Numbered from the stretch's first letter, positions 18,901 to 29,378 are shown. The stretch is DNA of 64,000 bases from Clavibacter sp. A6099 (GCF_021919125.1 NZ_CP083439.1:1922001-1986000); one strand, 5' to 3'. Notes: generated from the sequence alone by a model not told the origin. Made by a program: numbers and translations.

Positions 18901-20477
18901 TTCGTGACCTGCGCGAACTGCTGCGTGAAGTAGTCGAACAGCAGGCGCGGGCGCTGCGACAGGACTGCGATGGGCGTGTCCGAGCCCATGGCGCCGAGGG
19001 GCTCCGCGCCGACCTTCGCCATGGGCATGAGGAGCATCCGCACCTCCTCCTCCGTGTAGCCGAAGGTGCGCTGACGACGGACGACGGACGCGGGCGTGTG
19101 CACGACGTGCTCGCGCTCCGGCAGGTCCGCGAGGTGGATGCGGTTGCGGAGCCACTCGCCCCACGGCGCGCTGGCAGCGAGCTCGGACTTGATCTCGTCG
19201 TCCTCGATGATGCGGCCGGCCTCGGTGTCGACGAGGAACATCTTGCCGGGGCGCAGGCGGCCCTTCCGCATGATGCGCGCGGGGTCGATCTCGAGCACGC
19301 CGATCTCGCTGCCCAGCACCACGAGCCCGTCGTGCGTCACGAGGTAGCGGCCCGGGCGCAATCCGTTGCGGTCGAGGGTCGCGCCGACGAGCGTGCCGTC
19401 GGTGAAGGTGAGCGCCGCCGGGCCGTCCCACGGCTCCATGACCATGGAGTGGTACTCGTAGAAGTCGCGGCGGACGGGGTCGATGTCGGTCTGCTTCTCC
19501 CACGCCTCGGGGACCATCATCATCATCGCGTGCGGCAGGCTGCGGCCGCTGAGGCTGAGGAGCTCGAGCACCTCGTCGAACGACGCGGAGTCGCTCGCGC
19601 CGGGCGTGACGATGGGCATGAGCGGCGACAGGTCGCCGAGCAGCTCCGACTCGAGCTGGGACTGGCGGGCGCGCATCCAGTTGCGGTTGCCCGCGACCGT
19701 GTTGATCTCGCCGTTGTGCGCCATCATCCGCAGCGGCTGCGCGAGGGGCCACGACGGGAACGTGTTGGTGGAGTAGCGCGAGTGCACGATGGCGAGCTTG
19801 GACGCGAAGCGCTCGTCGGAGAGGTCGGGGTAGAACGGCTCCAGCTGGAGCGTCGTGACCATGCCCTTGTAGACGAGGGTCCGCGAGGACAGCGAGATGA
19901 AGTACGCGCCGAGCTCCCGCTCCGCGCGCTTGCGCAGGCGGAAGGCGAGGCGGTCGAGGGCGAGCCCCGACGGCCGGTCCTCCGGCCGCGCGGAGTCGGA
20001 TGTCAGGAACAGCTGGCGGAACGCGGGCATGGCCTTGCGCGCCAGGTTGCCGAGGTGCGTCGCGTCGACCGGGACCTCGCGCCAGCCGAGGACGCGCAGG
20101 CGCTCGTCGCCCGCGATGCGCTCGATGCCGGCCTGCAGCTCCTCGCGCTCGGCGTCGTCGGTGGGCAGGAAGGCCATGCCGACCGCGTACTCCCCCATGA
20201 GAGGAAGGTCGAAGCCGACGACGCCCCGGAGGAACGCGTCCGGGATCTGCGTCATGATGCCGGCGCCGTCGCCGGTGCCCGCGTCGGATCCGATCGCGCC
20301 GCGGTGCTCCAGGTTCCGGAGCGCGTCCAGCGCGTTCACGATGATGTCGTGACCCGGCGTGCCGCGCAGGGTGGCCACCATGGCCAGGCCGCACGCGTCC
20401 TTCTCGAACGCCGGGTCGTAGAGACCCTGCTTCGCGGGGAACGAGCCGCCGGGAGGGGAGGTGGAGGAGAACGCCAT
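15906..20477 (-). CDS. gltB: Glutamate synthase (NADPH) large subunit
   Basis: Transfers the amide of glutamine to 2-oxoglutarate to make two glutamates, working with GltD in ammonium assimilation. The 1523 residues include an N-terminal Ntn glutaminase whose nucleophile is Cys29 in the segment [11 protein letters not shown], implying removal of a 28-residue propeptide; a central domain; an FMN-binding synthase domain with GAMSYGSIS and GGEGGEN; the 3Fe-4S cysteines in a CHLDTCPVG loop; and a C-terminal GXGXG beta-helix (GGDIVV, GYGATQG, GGTAYV). The ATG at 20477 has no good Shine-Dalgarno; TAGGAC lies seven bases upstream, one mismatch from TANNNT. Confidence 0.98.
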   Translation of the reverse strand: MAFSSTSPPGGSFPAKQGLYDPAFEKDACGLAMVATLRGTPGHDIIVNALDALRNLEHRGAIGSDAGTGDGAGIMTQIPDAFLRGVVGFDLPLMGEYAVGMAFLPTDDAEREELQAGIERIAGDERLRVLGWREVPVDATHLGNLARKAMPAFRQLFLTSDSARPEDRPSGLALDRLAFRLRKRAERELGAYFISLSSRTLVYKGMVTTLQLEPFYPDLSDERFASKLAIVHSRYSTNTFPSWPLAQPLRMMAHNGEINTVAGNRNWMRARQSQLESELLGDLSPLMPIVTPGASDSASFDEVLELLSLSGRSLPHAMMMMVPEAWEKQTDIDPVRRDFYEYHSMVMEPWDGPAALTFTDGTLVGATLDRNGLRPGRYLVTHDGLVVLGSEIGVLEIDPARIMRKGRLRPGKMFLVDTEAGRIIEDDEIKSELAASAPWGEWLRNRIHLADLPEREHVVHTPASVVRRQRTFGYTEEEVRMLLMPMAKVGAEPLGAMGSDTPIAVLSQRPRLLFDYFTQQFAQVTNPPLDSIREEVVTSLRLGLGPQRNLLDAGPEHTKQVVLDFPVIDNDELAKVIHIDHRPGSRTTTIVSGLYRVDDGPLAMQKRIDAMCDEVDRAIAHGARFVVLSDRDSNRDLAPIPSLLMIAAVHHHLIRKQTRMKVGIVVEAGDVREVHHIALLIGYGASAVNPYLAMESCEDLVRSGMLTGVTPEKATRNLIKGLGKGVLKIMSKMGISTVSSYAGAQCFEAVGLSQGLVDQYFSGTTTRLGGVGIDVIAAENAARHRSAYPTDGAVLSHERLQTGGEYQWRRDGSPHLFNPDTIFRLQHATRMRRYDIFREYTSMVDAQSKDLMTLRGMFQLRTGTRPPVPLDEVEPISDIVKRFSTGAMSYGSISEEAHETLAIAMNRLGAKSNTGEGGENVERLLDPERRSSIKQVASGRFGVTSMYLTHADDIQIKLAQGAKPGEGGQLPPGKVYPWVARTRHATAGVGLISPPPHHDIYSIEDLKQLIFDLKRANPSARIHTKLVSQSGIGAVAAGVAKALSDVILVSGHDGGTGASPVNSLKHAGTPWELGLAETQQTLRLNGMRDRVVVQVDGQMKSGRDVIVGALLGAEEFGFATAPLVVSGCIMMRVCHLDTCPVGVATQNPELRKRFPGKADHVVNFFEFIAQEVREHLAALGYRSLDEIVGRNDLLGVEDAVDHWKASGLDLTPILVGPTFAEDEPMKHGRSQDHELEDHFDNELIRLSRDVLDHGGRIEIDLPVRNTARAVGTMLGHLVTKAHGEDGLPSGSIDVTLRGSAGQSFGAFMPSGITLRLIGDSNDYLGKGLSGGDIVVRPDARAGFPAEENVIAGNVIGYGATQGTMFIRGMVGERFLVRNSGATAVVEAVGDHALEYMTGGLALVLGGTGRNIGAGMSGGTAYVIDLDRDRINTDALASGELELHPLGSADVEIVLDLLRRHLAETGSTVAERLLAEPETSMERFTKILPRDYAAVLATRQTAVDEGLDPDGDVAWKRILEVTGG

Positions 20478-20529
20478 GGGAACCGTCCTAGATGCACTGC
20501 GGAGGGACGTCGCTGGCCCTGTGGTGGGG

Positions 20530-20559
20530 ACCGCCTCGCGGGAAGAGGGAGGAGGCGGT
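20530..20559 (-). terminator. Hairpin between lgt and gltB
   Basis: ACCGCCTC and GAGGCGGT (8 bp) separated by 14 bases, 27 bases past the lgt stop. It could terminate the his-trp-lgt transcript or be a leader element of gltB; the sequence does not tell which. Confidence 0.4.
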
Positions 20560-20585
20560 GACCGCGGGGGTGCCCGCGCTGGGGA

Positions 20586-21608
20586 CTAGGCGCCGCGTCC
20601 GCTTGTGGCGGGGAGAGCGTGGGAGTCCGACCCGGTGGATGCCCGATCGTCGTCGCCGTCGGTGAAATCCGAATCCGTGTACACCGATGCTACCTCGCCG
20701 TCGCGGCTCGCCTTCGCGCGGGCGCTTACGTCCTCCGGGGTGCGGCCCGGCAGGTACGGGCTCGGCTCGCTGCCGACGTGGCGCCGGGTCTGCACGATGA
20801 AGAGGACGAGGCCGAGAGCGACCGCGAAGAAGGCGGCCCAGACGTTGGTGCGGATGCCGAAGAAGATCTCGCTCGGGTCGATGCGGATCGACTCGAAGAC
20901 CATGCGCCCGAGGCCGTACCACATGAGGTAGACGGCGAGCCCGCGGCCCCACTGCAGGCGGACGGCGCGGCCCAGCGCCATGATGACGAGCGCGCCCGCG
21001 ACGTTCCACACGATCTCGTAGAGGAACGTGGGGTGGAAGAGCGTGCCCGCGGGCAGCCCGGCCGGGAACGCGGCGTTGGTCGGGTCGACCTCGAGGCCCC
21101 AGGGCAGGGTGGTCGGCGTGCCGAACAGCTCCTGGTTGAAGTAGTTGCCCATGCGGCCCGCGGCCTGCGCGAGGAGGAGGCCGGGGGCGAGCGCGTCGGC
21201 GAAGGTCCAGAAGCGGACGCCCGTCCACTTGGAGCCGAGCCACACGCCCACCGCGCCGCCGAGGAGGGCGCCGAAGATGGCGATGCCGCCCTCCCACACG
21301 TAGAGCACGCGCCAGAGGTTGGCCCCGTCGTAGAAGTAGTCGCCGGGGTGGGTGAGCACGTGGAACGCGCGGGCGCCGACGATGCCGAGGACGAGCGCGC
21401 ACAGCGTGAAGTCGATGACCGTGCCCGACTCCACGCCCCGCGCCACCAGGCGGCGGTTGGTGAGGTACGCGGCGATGAGGATGCCGATCAGGATGCACAC
21501 GGCGTACGCGTGGATGACGAAGGTGAGCGGCAGGTCGATGCCGAGGCCCTGGAGCCACGCCGTGACGTCGAACCGGGTGTCGGACGGATCCGGGCTGGGG
21601 ATGCTCAT
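20586..21608 (-). CDS. lgt: Phosphatidylglycerol-prolipoprotein diacylglyceryl transferase
   Basis: Integral membrane enzyme that moves diacylglyceryl from phosphatidylglycerol to the lipobox cysteine of prolipoproteins. The 340-residue protein has about seven hydrophobic segments, with the family signature GRMGNYFNQELFG near 150-162 and the HPTFLYE segment further on. The C-terminus has a charged tail of about 60 residues past the last membrane segment, common in actinobacterial Lgt. The ATG at 21608 is chosen over an upstream start because the arginine-rich extension has no membrane or family character. One lipoprotein substrate candidate, an ABC binding protein, is in this window. Located between trpA and gltB. 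Confidence 0.97.
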   Translation of the reverse strand: MSIPSPDPSDTRFDVTAWLQGLGIDLPLTFVIHAYAVCILIGILIAAYLTNRRLVARGVESGTVIDFTLCALVLGIVGARAFHVLTHPGDYFYDGANLWRVLYVWEGGIAIFGALLGGAVGVWLGSKWTGVRFWTFADALAPGLLLAQAAGRMGNYFNQELFGTPTTLPWGLEVDPTNAAFPAGLPAGTLFHPTFLYEIVWNVAGALVIMALGRAVRLQWGRGLAVYLMWYGLGRMVFESIRIDPSEIFFGIRTNVWAAFFAVALGLVLFIVQTRRHVGSEPSPYLPGRTPEDVSARAKASRDGEVASVYTDSDFTDGDDDRASTGSDSHALPATSGRGA

Positions 21609-21679
21609 CGGGTCGAACAACGGATGGCGCTCACTTTCGCAGGGGGGTCGGCGGGCGCGGCGGGACCGCGGGCCGGGGG

Positions 21680-22492
21680 CTACTGTAGCGCGGTTCCCCG
21701 CGCGAGATCGGCCGCGGCGCGGGCGACGCCGGGCACGCCGCCGTCGGCGAGTGCCGCCACGAGGGCGGATCCGACGATGGCGCCGTCGGCGTAGTCGAGC
21801 ACCTCGCGCACCTGGTCGCCGGTGGAGATGCCGATGCCGACGCACGCGCTCGTGGATCCCGCGTCGCGCAGGCGCGAGACGAGTCCGCGCGCGGCCTGGT
21901 CGACGTCCTGGCGCGCGCCCGTGATGCCCATGGTCGAGACCGCGTAGACGAACCCGCGGCTGCGCTCGACCGCCTGGTGCAGGCGCGCCTCGCTGGACGA
22001 CGGCGCGGCAAGGAACACGCGGTCGAGGCCCGTGCGCTCGGAGGCGGCCAGCCAGTCGGCGCCCTCGTCCGGGATGAGGTCGGGCGTGATGAGCCCGGCC
22101 CCGCCCGCGGCCACGATGTCGTCCGCGAAGCGCTCGACGCCGTACTGGACGACGGGGTTCCAGTAGGTCATGAGCAGCACGGGCGCGTCGACGCGCTGGG
22201 TGATCGCGTGCAGCGCGTCGAATCCGTCGCGGAGGCGGAAGCCCTGCGCGAGCGCGGTCTGCGTGGCGCGCTGGATGACCGGGCCGTCCATGACGGGGTC
22301 GCTGTACGGGAGGCCGAGCTCGATGACGTCGACGCCGTTCTCGACGAGCGCGACGGCGGCCTCGATGCTCGTGGCGAGGTCGGGGAAGCCGACGGGGAGG
22401 TACCCGACGAGGGCGCCCGATCCCTGCTCGCGGCGGACCGCGATGGCGCGCTCGACGGGGCTGACGGCGGGCGGCGCGGCGTGAGCGGTCAC
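21680..22492 (-). CDS. trpA: Tryptophan synthase alpha chain
   Basis: Cleaves indole-3-glycerol phosphate and channels indole to TrpB. The 270-residue TIM barrel shows the catalytic Glu58 and Asp69 in [14 protein letters not shown], the LLMTYWNP strand, and the phosphate-binding GIGIST and AIVGSALV turns near the end. The GTG start at 22492 overlaps the trpB stop by four bases (GTGA), giving tight coupling of the two subunits. It is the last trp gene of the cluster; lgt follows after 71 bases. Confidence 0.98.
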   Translation of the reverse strand: MTAHAAPPAVSPVERAIAVRREQGSGALVGYLPVGFPDLATSIEAAVALVENGVDVIELGLPYSDPVMDGPVIQRATQTALAQGFRLRDGFDALHAITQRVDAPVLLMTYWNPVVQYGVERFADDIVAAGGAGLITPDLIPDEGADWLAASERTGLDRVFLAAPSSSEARLHQAVERSRGFVYAVSTMGITGARQDVDQAARGLVSRLRDAGSTSACVGIGISTGDQVREVLDYADGAIVGSALVAALADGGVPGVARAAADLARGTALQ

Positions 22493-23703
22493 GACTGCTC
22501 CGCCCCGGCGTCGATGAGGTCGAAGTACTTGCCCGCGGTCTCCATGTCCTTGTCGCCGCGGCCGCTGAGGTTGATCAGGATGATCGAGTCCGGGCCGAGC
22601 TCCTTGCCGAGCTCGAGCGCTCCGGCGAGGGCGTGCGCGGACTCGATGGCGGGGATGATGCCCTCGGTGCGGCTGAGCAGGCGCAGCGCGCTCATGGCCT
22701 GGTCGTCCGTGACGGGACGGTACGACGCGCGGCCGAGGTCCGACAGCCAGGAGTGCTCCGGGCCGACGCCCGGGTAGTCGAGGCCCGCGGAGATCGAGTG
22801 CGAGTCGATGGTCTGGCCGTCCTCGTCCTGCAGGAGGTAGCTGCGCGCGCCGTGCAGCATGCCCGGGCGGCCCTTGGTGATGGTGGCGGCGGTGCGCGGG
22901 GTGTCCGCTCCGTCGCCGCCGGCCTCGAAGCCGTAGAGCGCGACGTCGGCGTCGTCGAGGAAGGCGTGGAAGATGCCGATGGCGTTGGACCCGCCGCCGA
23001 CGCACGCGGCCACGGCGTCGGGCAGGCGCCCGGTCAGCGCGAGGACCTGCTCGCGGGCCTCCTCGCCGATGACCTTCTGCAGGTCGCGGACCATCGCCGG
23101 GAAGGGGTGCGGGCCCGCGACCGTGCCGAAGACGTAGTTCGTGGTCTCGACGTTGGTGACCCAGTCGCGCATGGCGTCGTTGATGGCGTCCTTGAGCGTG
23201 CGCGAGCCCGAGCGCACCGGGATGACCTCGGCGCCGAGCAGGCGCATCCGCGCCACGTTGAGCGCCTGGCGCTCGGTGTCGACCTCGCCCATGTAGATGA
23301 CGCAGTCGAGGCCGAAGAGCGCGGCCGCGGTGGCGGTGGCGACGCCGTGCTGGCCCGCGCCCGTCTCCGCGATGATGCGCTTCTTGCCGATCTTCTTGGT
23401 GAGCAGCGCCTGGCCCAGCACGTTGTTGATCTTGTGCGAGCCGGTGTGGTTCAGGTCCTCGCGCTTGAGGATGATGCGGGCGCCGCCGGCGTGCTCGGCG
23501 AACCGCGGCACCTCCGTGATGAGCGACGGGCGTCCGGTGTAGCTGCGGTGCAGCTCCTTCAGCTCCGCGATGAACGCGGGATCGACCTTGAGCTCCTCCC
23601 ACGCCTCCGCCAGCTCGTCGAGGGCGGCGACGAGGGACTCGGGGACGTATCGCCCGCCGAAGTCGCCGAAGTACGGGCCCGTGGCGCTGCGCAGGTCCGT
23701 CAT
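22489..23703 (-). CDS. trpB: Tryptophan synthase beta chain
   Basis: PLP enzyme that joins indole and serine to make tryptophan. The 404 residues carry the PLP lysine Lys91 in HTGSHKINN, the phosphate cup GGGSNAIG, and the loop [12 protein letters not shown]-like segment [12 protein letters not shown] that contacts substrate. The N-terminal [11 protein letters not shown] is the usual TrpB1 start. The ATG at 23703 overlaps the trpC stop by four bases, and the stop overlaps trpA by four bases. Confidence 0.98.
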   Translation of the reverse strand: MTDLRSATGPYFGDFGGRYVPESLVAALDELAEAWEELKVDPAFIAELKELHRSYTGRPSLITEVPRFAEHAGGARIILKREDLNHTGSHKINNVLGQALLTKKIGKKRIIAETGAGQHGVATATAAALFGLDCVIYMGEVDTERQALNVARMRLLGAEVIPVRSGSRTLKDAINDAMRDWVTNVETTNYVFGTVAGPHPFPAMVRDLQKVIGEEAREQVLALTGRLPDAVAACVGGGSNAIGIFHAFLDDADVALYGFEAGGDGADTPRTAATITKGRPGMLHGARSYLLQDEDGQTIDSHSISAGLDYPGVGPEHSWLSDLGRASYRPVTDDQAMSALRLLSRTEGIIPAIESAHALAGALELGKELGPDSIILINLSGRGDKDMETAGKYFDLIDAGAEQS

Positions 23704-24476
23704 GCGCGGATGTCCAGGAACTCGCCCAGCGTGCGGACGGGATCGCCCGTGACGAGCGCCTCGCCCACCAGGACGACGTCGGCGCCCGAGCGGCGGTAGT
23801 GCGCCACGTCGTCCGCGGTCTTCACCGCGGACTCGGCGATGCGGACGACGCCCGCGGGGATGGAGTCGGCCAGGCGGCCGAAGAGGTCGCGGTCGAGCTC
23901 GAACGTGGTGAGGTTGCGGGCGTTGACGCCGACGACCTGCGCGCCGAGGTCGAGCGCGCGGGACACCTCCTCCGCGGAGTGGGTCTCGACGAGCGCTGTC
24001 ATGCCGAGCTCGCCCACGAGCGCGTGCAGCTCGACGAGCGTCTTCTGGTCGAGCGCGGCGACGATGAGGAGGACGAGGTCGGCGCCGGACGCGCGGGCCT
24101 CGAGCACCTGGTACGGCTCGCCGATGAAGTCCTTGCGGAGCACGGGGATGGAGACGGTGTCCCGCACCTGCTCGAGGTCCTGGAGGGATCCGCGGAACTT
24201 GCGGCCCTCGGTGAGGACGCTGATGGCGCTGGCGCCCCCGGTCTCGTAGCGGGACGCGAGGAGCGCGGGATCCGGGATCTCGGCCAGGGCGCCGCGCGAG
24301 GGGCTCGAGCGCTTGACCTCGGCGATGATCTTCACGCGGTCGGCGGGCGCGAGGGCGCTGAGCGCGTCGAGGGCCGCGGGACGCGCGAGCGCCTCGGCCT
24401 CGACCTGGGCGAGCGGACGGGTCTCGCGGCGTGCGGCCGCGTCCTCGAGGGCGCCGGCGAGGAGGTCGCCCAGCAC
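23700..24476 (-). CDS. trpC: Indole-3-glycerol-phosphate synthase
   Basis: Closes the indole ring from carboxyphenylaminodeoxyribulose phosphate. The 258-residue barrel shows the catalytic Lys55 in [27 protein letters not shown], and the AESAV and VGEALV phosphate turns. The GTG at 24476 starts on the last base of the preceding stop codon (TAGTG). An in-frame ATG at 24593 lies inside the upstream gene and is rejected. No TrpF domain is fused; the phosphoribosylanthranilate isomerase step must come from elsewhere, in Actinobacteria usually from the dual HisA/TrpF enzyme PriA, which is not in this window. Confidence 0.97.
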   Translation of the reverse strand: MLGDLLAGALEDAAARRETRPLAQVEAEALARPAALDALSALAPADRVKIIAEVKRSSPSRGALAEIPDPALLASRYETGGASAISVLTEGRKFRGSLQDLEQVRDTVSIPVLRKDFIGEPYQVLEARASGADLVLLIVAALDQKTLVELHALVGELGMTALVETHSAEEVSRALDLGAQVVGVNARNLTTFELDRDLFGRLADSIPAGVVRIAESAVKTADDVAHYRRSGADVVLVGEALVTGDPVRTLGEFLDIRA

Positions 24477-24718
24477 TACGAGCGCGCCTTCGAGTGGGTG
24501 GAGACCGTGCGGTGCCCGTCGACGCCGAAGCCCATCTTCTTCATGACGCCGCCGGTGATCCAGCCGAGGATCGCGAGGACGGCCGACGCCCACACGACGG
24601 GCTCGATGGCGAACCAGAAGGCGATGGTGCCGACGGTGAACGCGACGAGCATGATGACGACAGCCGTCCAGGCCGCCGGCGAGTTGCCGTGGCCGGGTTC
24701 TGCGGACTCTGTGGACAT
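24476..24718 (-). CDS. HGxxPAAW family small membrane protein
   Basis: Protein of 80 residues with two predicted membrane segments (about 18-38 and 42-60). The N-terminal HGNSPAAW (residues 10-17) defines the actinobacterial HGxxPAAW family, which recurs between trpE and trpC. The function is unknown; the constant position suggests a link to tryptophan or aromatic metabolism, which is inference. A GAGGAG lies 6 bases before the ATG. The stop shares one base with the trpC start. Confidence 0.9.
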   Translation of the reverse strand: MSTESAEPGHGNSPAAWTAVVIMLVAFTVGTIAFWFAIEPVVWASAVLAILGWITGGVMKKMGFGVDGHRTVSTHSKARS

Positions 24719-24821
24719 GCGTGCTCCTCGGGGATCGTGCGATGGGGACGGGTCGAGTCTACCCGGCGGCGTCCGGGCGGCCGTCGGCTTGGGGAGGGCG
24801 GACGGGGACGTCAGTCGACCC

Positions 24822-25460
24822 TCACGCGGCTGTGCCGGGCGGGGTGTCGTCCGCGTCGCCGGCCTCGCGGCGGGTGGGATCCGCGCCGCCGCTCAGGCTG
24901 TCCCATGCGGCCACGGGGTCCTCGCGCGGGACGATGCGGCGGGCGGGCGACTGGTCGGGCGCGTCGTACCGGGACCGCCGGGTGGGCCAGCGCGGTCCGG
25001 TGACCGCGACGAAGATGCCCGTCAGCGCGGACGCGATGCCCGCGACCAGCGTGACCGGACCCCAGGGGGTGGTCGTCCACCCGTCGACGAGCTCCGCCAC
25101 GGCCGATGAGCCCGCGACGCCCGTGACGGTCGTGACCGCGGCCTCGCCCGCCTGGACGGGACCCGCGGTCGCGGCGAAGGCCGTGAGCGCCACGGTCGCG
25201 CCGATGAGCGCCTGCAGGATCCCGAGCACCACGCGGAGCACGCGGCCCGCGATGGCGAGCGCGCCGGCGAGGGCGAGGCTCGAGAGCGCGAGGGCGCTGA
25301 GCGCGGGGGCGGCGACGCTGCCGGCGACCGGCACGAGCGTCGGCGCCTGGCCGCCGATGCGGAGCGTGGACCAGTCCTGCGACCATCCGAGGAACGTGGC
25401 CGCGCTCGTCGCGAGGACGAGCAGGAGGGCGAGGGACTTCGTGCGGCGGGTGACGCGCAT
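24822..25460 (-). CDS. Trp-operon-associated membrane protein (TIGR02234-like)
   Basis: Membrane protein of 212 residues that follows trpE, as in many Actinobacteria where it is called the tryptophan-biosynthesis-associated membrane protein. Hydrophobic segments are near 9-25, 45-68, 72-95 and 130-150; the C-terminal 55 residues are hydrophilic and charged. The short motif FLGWSQDW after the first segment is the kind of conserved tryptophan-containing loop seen in the family. Its ATG shares one base with the trpE stop (TGATG). The function is unknown; transport of tryptophan or a precursor has been supposed only from context. Confidence 0.85.
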   Translation of the reverse strand: MRVTRRTKSLALLLVLATSAATFLGWSQDWSTLRIGGQAPTLVPVAGSVAAPALSALALSSLALAGALAIAGRVLRVVLGILQALIGATVALTAFAATAGPVQAGEAAVTTVTGVAGSSAVAELVDGWTTTPWGPVTLVAGIASALTGIFVAVTGPRWPTRRSRYDAPDQSPARRIVPREDPVAAWDSLSGGADPTRREAGDADDTPPGTAA

Positions 25461-27019
25461 CAGCGCACGCGCCGCATGGCCTCGGCGACGGCCACGGCGC
25501 GCAGCGGGGCGGCGGCCTTGTTCTGCGACTCGAGGTACTCGGCGTCCGGGTCGGAGTCGGCGACCATGCCGCCGCCGGCCTGCACGTGCGCGATGCCGTC
25601 GACGATGGTGGCCGTGCGGATCGCGATGGCGAGGTCGGCGTCGCCCGCGAAGTCGAAGTAGCCCACCACTCCCCCGTAGACGCCGCGCTGGGCGGGCTCG
25701 AGCTCGTCGATGATCTGCAGCGCGCGCGGCTTGGGCGCGCCCGAGAGCGTGCCTGCCGGGAAGGTGGCGCGGAAGACGTCGATGCTCGAGACGCCGGGCC
25801 GCAGCGTGCCCTCGACCGAGCTCACGAGGTGCATGATGTGGCTGAACCGCTCGACGCGCATGAACTCGGTGACCTCGACGGATCCCGGGGCGCAGGCCTT
25901 CAGCATGTCGTTGCGCGCGAGGTCCACCAGCATCAGGTGCTCGGCGCGCTCCTTCGGGTCGGCGAGCAGCGACTCCTCGTGGGCGACGTCCTCCTCCACC
26001 GTCGCGCCGCGGGGTCGGGATCCCGCGATGGGGTGCATGTAGACGTGGTCGTCGGTGACGGTGACGAGCGCCTCGGGCGACGAGCCGACGATCGAGTACG
26101 GCTTCCCGTCGGCGTCCTCGAGCGTGAGCAGGTACATGTACGGGCTCGGGTTGAGCACGCGGAGGATGCGGTACACGTCGATCGGGTCGGCCGTGGTCGG
26201 CTGGTCGAAGCGCTGCGAGACGACGACCTGGAAGACGTCGCCCTCGTGGATGTGGTGCTTGCTGCGCGCGATCGCCTCGTGGAATTCGGCGGGCTCGGTC
26301 CGGAGCGTCGCCGACGGCTGGGCCTGGAGGTCTACCTCGGCGAGGAACGTCTCCGACGGGCGCGCGAGGTCGGCCTGCATGCGGTCGAGGCGCGCCTGCG
26401 CGTCGGCCCACATGGCGTCCTCGTCGTCGACGCCGTCGTTGAGCGCCGTGGCGACGAGCGTGACCGTGCCGCGGCGGTGGTCGAGGACGGCGAGCTCGGA
26501 GACGAAGCTGAGCGCCTGGCCGGGCACGGGCACCTCGGCCGGCGGGCGGTCGGGCAGGCGCTCGATCTGGCGCACGGCCTCCCATCCGATGAAGCCGACG
26601 AGGCCGCCGGTGAGGGGCGGCAGGCCCGGGATCCGCGGCGTCTCCCAGCGCGTGTAGAGCGCGGCCAGGGCGGCGAGCGGGCCGTCGGGCGCGTCGTCGC
26701 CCAGGGCGCGGCGCGCGTCCATGCCGTAGTCGAGCCAGCGCGCGGAGTCGCCCTCCTGGGTGAGGACGCCGAAGGACGAGACGCCGACGAACGAGAAGCG
26801 GGTCCAGATGCCGCCCTGGCCGGCGGACTCGAGCAGGAAGCTGCCGGGGCGGCCCGCCGTGAGCTTGCGGTGCACGCCCACGGGCGTCTCGCCGTCGGCG
26901 AAGACCTCCCGGAGCACCGGGATCACGCGGTGGTCGGCCGCGAGGGCGTGGAACGCATCCCGCGTGGTGGTGCCGGGTGCGGGGACGGACGGCGCGGCGG
27001 GGCGCGGGGACTCGCTCAT
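25460..27019 (-). CDS. trpE: Anthranilate synthase component I
   Basis: Makes anthranilate from chorismate with ammonia supplied by the TrpG subunit. The 519 residues have the N-terminal regulatory part with LLESA, the tryptophan-binding element, and the chorismate-binding domain with [27 protein letters not shown] and [11 protein letters not shown]. The component II gene trpG and trpD are absent from the cluster. The ATG at 27019 overlaps the hisI stop by four bases, so trpE is translated as a continuation of the his genes and no separate trp leader is possible there. Confidence 0.97.
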   Translation of the reverse strand: MSESPRPAAPSVPAPGTTTRDAFHALAADHRVIPVLREVFADGETPVGVHRKLTAGRPGSFLLESAGQGGIWTRFSFVGVSSFGVLTQEGDSARWLDYGMDARRALGDDAPDGPLAALAALYTRWETPRIPGLPPLTGGLVGFIGWEAVRQIERLPDRPPAEVPVPGQALSFVSELAVLDHRRGTVTLVATALNDGVDDEDAMWADAQARLDRMQADLARPSETFLAEVDLQAQPSATLRTEPAEFHEAIARSKHHIHEGDVFQVVVSQRFDQPTTADPIDVYRILRVLNPSPYMYLLTLEDADGKPYSIVGSSPEALVTVTDDHVYMHPIAGSRPRGATVEEDVAHEESLLADPKERAEHLMLVDLARNDMLKACAPGSVEVTEFMRVERFSHIMHLVSSVEGTLRPGVSSIDVFRATFPAGTLSGAPKPRALQIIDELEPAQRGVYGGVVGYFDFAGDADLAIAIRTATIVDGIAHVQAGGGMVADSDPDAEYLESQNKAAAPLRAVAVAEAMRRVR

Positions 27020-27414
27020 GGGGTGGGCCCTTCGTCGGCGGCGGGGCGCGCGCCCGTGACGGGGTGGAGGTGGTCGGCGTCGAAGCAGGTGCGCGTGCCG
27101 GTGTGGCAGGCCACTCCTACCTGGTCGACCTGGATGAGGACCGTGTCGCCGTCGCAGTCGAGGGCCGCGTCGCGCACGTACTGGCCGTGGCCGGACGTGT
27201 CGCCCTTCCGCCAGTACTCGCTCCGGGAGCGGGACCAGAAGGTGACGCGGCCGGTGGTGAGCGTGCGGCGGAGGGCCTCGCGGTCCATGTAGCCGAGCAT
27301 GAGCACCTCGCGCGTGTCGTGCTGCTGGATCACCGCGGGCAGCAGCCCGTCGTCGGCGAACGACGCGCGTGCGAGGACGCCGTCGACGTCGGGGGTCGGC
27401 GCGGGTGCGCTCAT
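27016..27414 (-). CDS. hisI: Phosphoribosyl-AMP cyclohydrolase
   Basis: Third step of histidine synthesis, opening the purine ring of phosphoribosyl-AMP. The 132-residue protein is the stand-alone cyclohydrolase; the metal-binding [13 protein letters not shown] and the cysteine motif [12 protein letters not shown] are visible, as is [14 protein letters not shown]. The pyrophosphohydrolase activity is encoded separately by hisE, as usual in Actinobacteria. The start ATG overlaps the hisF stop and the stop overlaps the trpE start, each by four bases. Confidence 0.97.
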   Translation of the reverse strand: MSAPAPTPDVDGVLARASFADDGLLPAVIQQHDTREVLMLGYMDREALRRTLTTGRVTFWSRSRSEYWRKGDTSGHGQYVRDAALDCDGDTVLIQVDQVGVACHTGTRTCFDADHLHPVTGARPAADEGPTP

Positions 27415-28211
27415 CGTCGGACCACCTGACCGGCGTCCGCGAGGGCGCCCTTGACGTCGCCGATCGTGAACCGGCGGGAGTGGAAGACGCTCGCGGCGAG
27501 CACGGCGTCGGCACCGGCCTCGATCGCGGGCGCGAAGTGGTCGAGCTCGCCCGCGCCGCCCGAGGCGATGACGGGGACACGGCTGGCGGCGCGCATCGCG
27601 GCCACGAGCTCGAGGTCGAAGCCGTCGCGCGTGCCGTCGGCGTCGATGGAGTTGACGAGCAGCTCGCCCGCGCCGCGCTCGACGGCCTCGCGGGCCCACG
27701 CGACCGCGTCGATGGTCGTGCGCGTCCGGCCGCCGTGCGTGGTGACGACGAAGCCGGACTCCGTGTCGCCGCGCGTGACGTCGAGCGAGAGCACGCACAC
27801 CTGGGCGCCGAAGCGGTCGGCGATCTCGCCGACGAGGTCGGGGCGCGCGATGGCCGCGCTGTTGACGCCGATCTTGTCGGCGCCGCTCGCGAGCAGCCGC
27901 GCCACGTCGTCGGCGCTGCGCACTCCTCCGCCGACGGTGAGGGGGATGAAGACCTGCTCGGCGGTGGCGCTCACCACGTCGTACATCGTCGACCGGTCCT
28001 CGACCGTGGCCGTGACGTCGAGGAACGTGAGCTCGTCGGCGCCCTGCTCGTAGTAGAGGCGCGCGAGCTCGACGGGGTCGCCCGCGTCCTGCAGGTCGAG
28101 GAAGTTGACGCCCTTGACGACGCGGCCCGCCGCCACGTCGAGGCACGGGATCACGCGGACGGCGAGCCGCGCGGCCGGGCCGGGGGCGGCGGATCCAGAT
28201 GATGCATCCAC
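27411..28211 (-). CDS. hisF: Imidazole glycerol phosphate synthase cyclase subunit
   Basis: Uses ammonia from HisH to close the imidazole ring, releasing AICAR. The 266-residue barrel has the catalytic aspartates in [16 protein letters not shown] and [12 protein letters not shown], and phosphate loops GGGVRS and ASGGAG. The GTG at 28211 gives a 16-residue N-terminal extension before the usual start of the barrel; a later start cannot be excluded. hisH and hisA are not in this cluster. It follows hisG after two bases. Confidence 0.97.
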   Translation of the reverse strand: MDASSGSAAPGPAARLAVRVIPCLDVAAGRVVKGVNFLDLQDAGDPVELARLYYEQGADELTFLDVTATVEDRSTMYDVVSATAEQVFIPLTVGGGVRSADDVARLLASGADKIGVNSAAIARPDLVGEIADRFGAQVCVLSLDVTRGDTESGFVVTTHGGRTRTTIDAVAWAREAVERGAGELLVNSIDADGTRDGFDLELVAAMRAASRVPVIASGGAGELDHFAPAIEAGADAVLAASVFHSRRFTIGDVKGALADAGQVVRR

Positions 28212-28213
28212 GG

Positions 28214-29053
28214 TCAGATCCGGGCGGCGTGGATGGGGCTGACCAGGATGGCGCGGGCGCCGACCTCGTGCAGGCGGTCCATGATCTGGTTCGTGTCGTC
28301 GCGCGGCACCATCGAGCGCACGGCGACCCAGGCGGGATCCTGCAGCGGCGAGATGGTGGGCGACTCGATGCCCGGCGTGATGGCCGTCGCGGCGTCCAGC
28401 AGCGACAGCGGCACGTCGTAGTCCATGAGCACGTAGCGGCGCGCGACGAGGACGCCCTCGAGGCGGCGGAGCAGCGTGGACGCGCCCGGCTTCTCCTCGG
28501 CGCCCGAGATGAGGACGGCGGTGGAGCGGAGGATCACGGGGCCGAAGATCTCGAGCCCGGCCTTCCGCAGCGTGGTGCCCGTCTCGACCACGTCGGCGAT
28601 GGCGTCGGCGACGCCCAGCTGGATGGCGGACTCGACCGCGCCGTCGAGGCGGATGAGCTGCGCCTCGACGCCGTGCTCGCGGAGGAATCCGCCGACGAGC
28701 ACGGGGTAGCTGGTGGCGATGCGGACCCCGGCGAGGTCCGCCAGGTCGGCGAAGCGGCCGACCGGGCCGGCGAAGCGGAACGTGGATCCCGCGAAGCCGA
28801 GCTCCGCGGTCTCGGAGGCGTCGGAGGCGGAGTCGATGAGGAGGTCGCGGCCGGTGATGCCGACGTCGAGCGCGCCGGATCCGACGTAGGTCGCGATGTC
28901 GCGCGGGCGGAGGTAGAAGAACTCGACGTCGTTGCGCGCGTCGAGGACGTAGAGCTCCTTGGGGTCACGACGGCCGGCGTACCCGGCCTCGGCGAGCATC
29001 TGGGCGGCGGTCTCGGCGAGCGAGCCCTTGTTGGGCACGGCGACACGGAGCAT
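28214..29053 (-). CDS. hisG: ATP phosphoribosyltransferase (long form)
   Basis: First and feedback-controlled step of histidine synthesis, joining ATP and PRPP. The 279 residues are the long form that works without HisZ: a catalytic domain starting [11 protein letters not shown], with the PRPP loop region [12 protein letters not shown]-like [12 protein letters not shown], and a C-terminal ACT-like regulatory domain for histidine (about 205-279). I chose the ATG at 29053 because the family starts MLRVA; a GTG three codons upstream (29062) is an alternative. Only a weak GGAAG precedes it. It follows hisE after 48 bases. Confidence 0.95.
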   Translation of the reverse strand: MLRVAVPNKGSLAETAAQMLAEAGYAGRRDPKELYVLDARNDVEFFYLRPRDIATYVGSGALDVGITGRDLLIDSASDASETAELGFAGSTFRFAGPVGRFADLADLAGVRIATSYPVLVGGFLREHGVEAQLIRLDGAVESAIQLGVADAIADVVETGTTLRKAGLEIFGPVILRSTAVLISGAEEKPGASTLLRRLEGVLVARRYVLMDYDVPLSLLDAATAITPGIESPTISPLQDPAWVAVRSMVPRDDTNQIMDRLHEVGARAILVSPIHAARI

Positions 29054-29101
29054 GGGGATCACTTCTTCCGATGGAGGGGACGACGCGGGTGACGGTGGGC
29101 G

Positions 29102-29365
29102 TCACAGATGTCGGCCGACGTCCTCCAGGGTGAGGCCGCGCGCGATCATCATGACCTGCACGTGGTACAGCAGCTGCGAGATCTCCTCGGCCGTGCGGTC
29201 GTCGGACTCGTACTCGGACGCCATCCAGACCTCGGCGGCCTCCTCGACGACCTTCTTGCCGATCGCGTGCACGCCGCCGTCGAGCTCGCGGACGGTGCCG
29301 GACCCCTCGGGCCGCTCGGCGGCGATGCGGGTCAGCTCGCCGAACAGGTCATCGAAGGTCTTCAC
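29102..29365 (-). CDS. hisE: Phosphoribosyl-ATP pyrophosphatase
   Basis: Second step of histidine synthesis, hydrolysing phosphoribosyl-ATP to phosphoribosyl-AMP. The 87-residue all-alpha protein of the MazG-like fold has the metal-binding [13 protein letters not shown] helix and the second acidic helix [15 protein letters not shown]. It is the first gene of the his-trp run. The start is GTG at 29365; TACCCT seven bases upstream suggests leaderless transcription, since the GGAG only three bases before the GTG is too close to act as a ribosome binding site. Confidence 0.96.
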   Translation of the reverse strand: MKTFDDLFGELTRIAAERPEGSGTVRELDGGVHAIGKKVVEEAAEVWMASEYESDDRTAEEISQLLYHVQVMMIARGLTLEDVGRHL

Positions 29366-29372
29366 GTGCTCC

Positions 29373-29378
29373 AGGGTA
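29373..29378 (-). promoter_or_regulatory. Putative -10 hexamer of the his-trp operon (TACCCT)
   Basis: TACCCT matches TANNNT and ends seven bases before the hisE GTG. A strong terminator lies 30 bases further upstream, so a promoter is required in this short gap and this is the only good candidate seen. Confidence 0.5.

Noticed and set aside
15378-20561. Very long open frames on the plus strand, such as one of more than 1700 codons opposite gltB and others opposite uvrA, carB and polA
   Set aside because: They mirror conserved genes on the other strand, are rich in Arg, Ala and His as expected from GC-biased antisense frames, and show no domain or start signal.
27016-27060. Tryptophan attenuator or leader peptide before trpE
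   Set aside because: trpE starts inside the hisI stop, leaving no leader.
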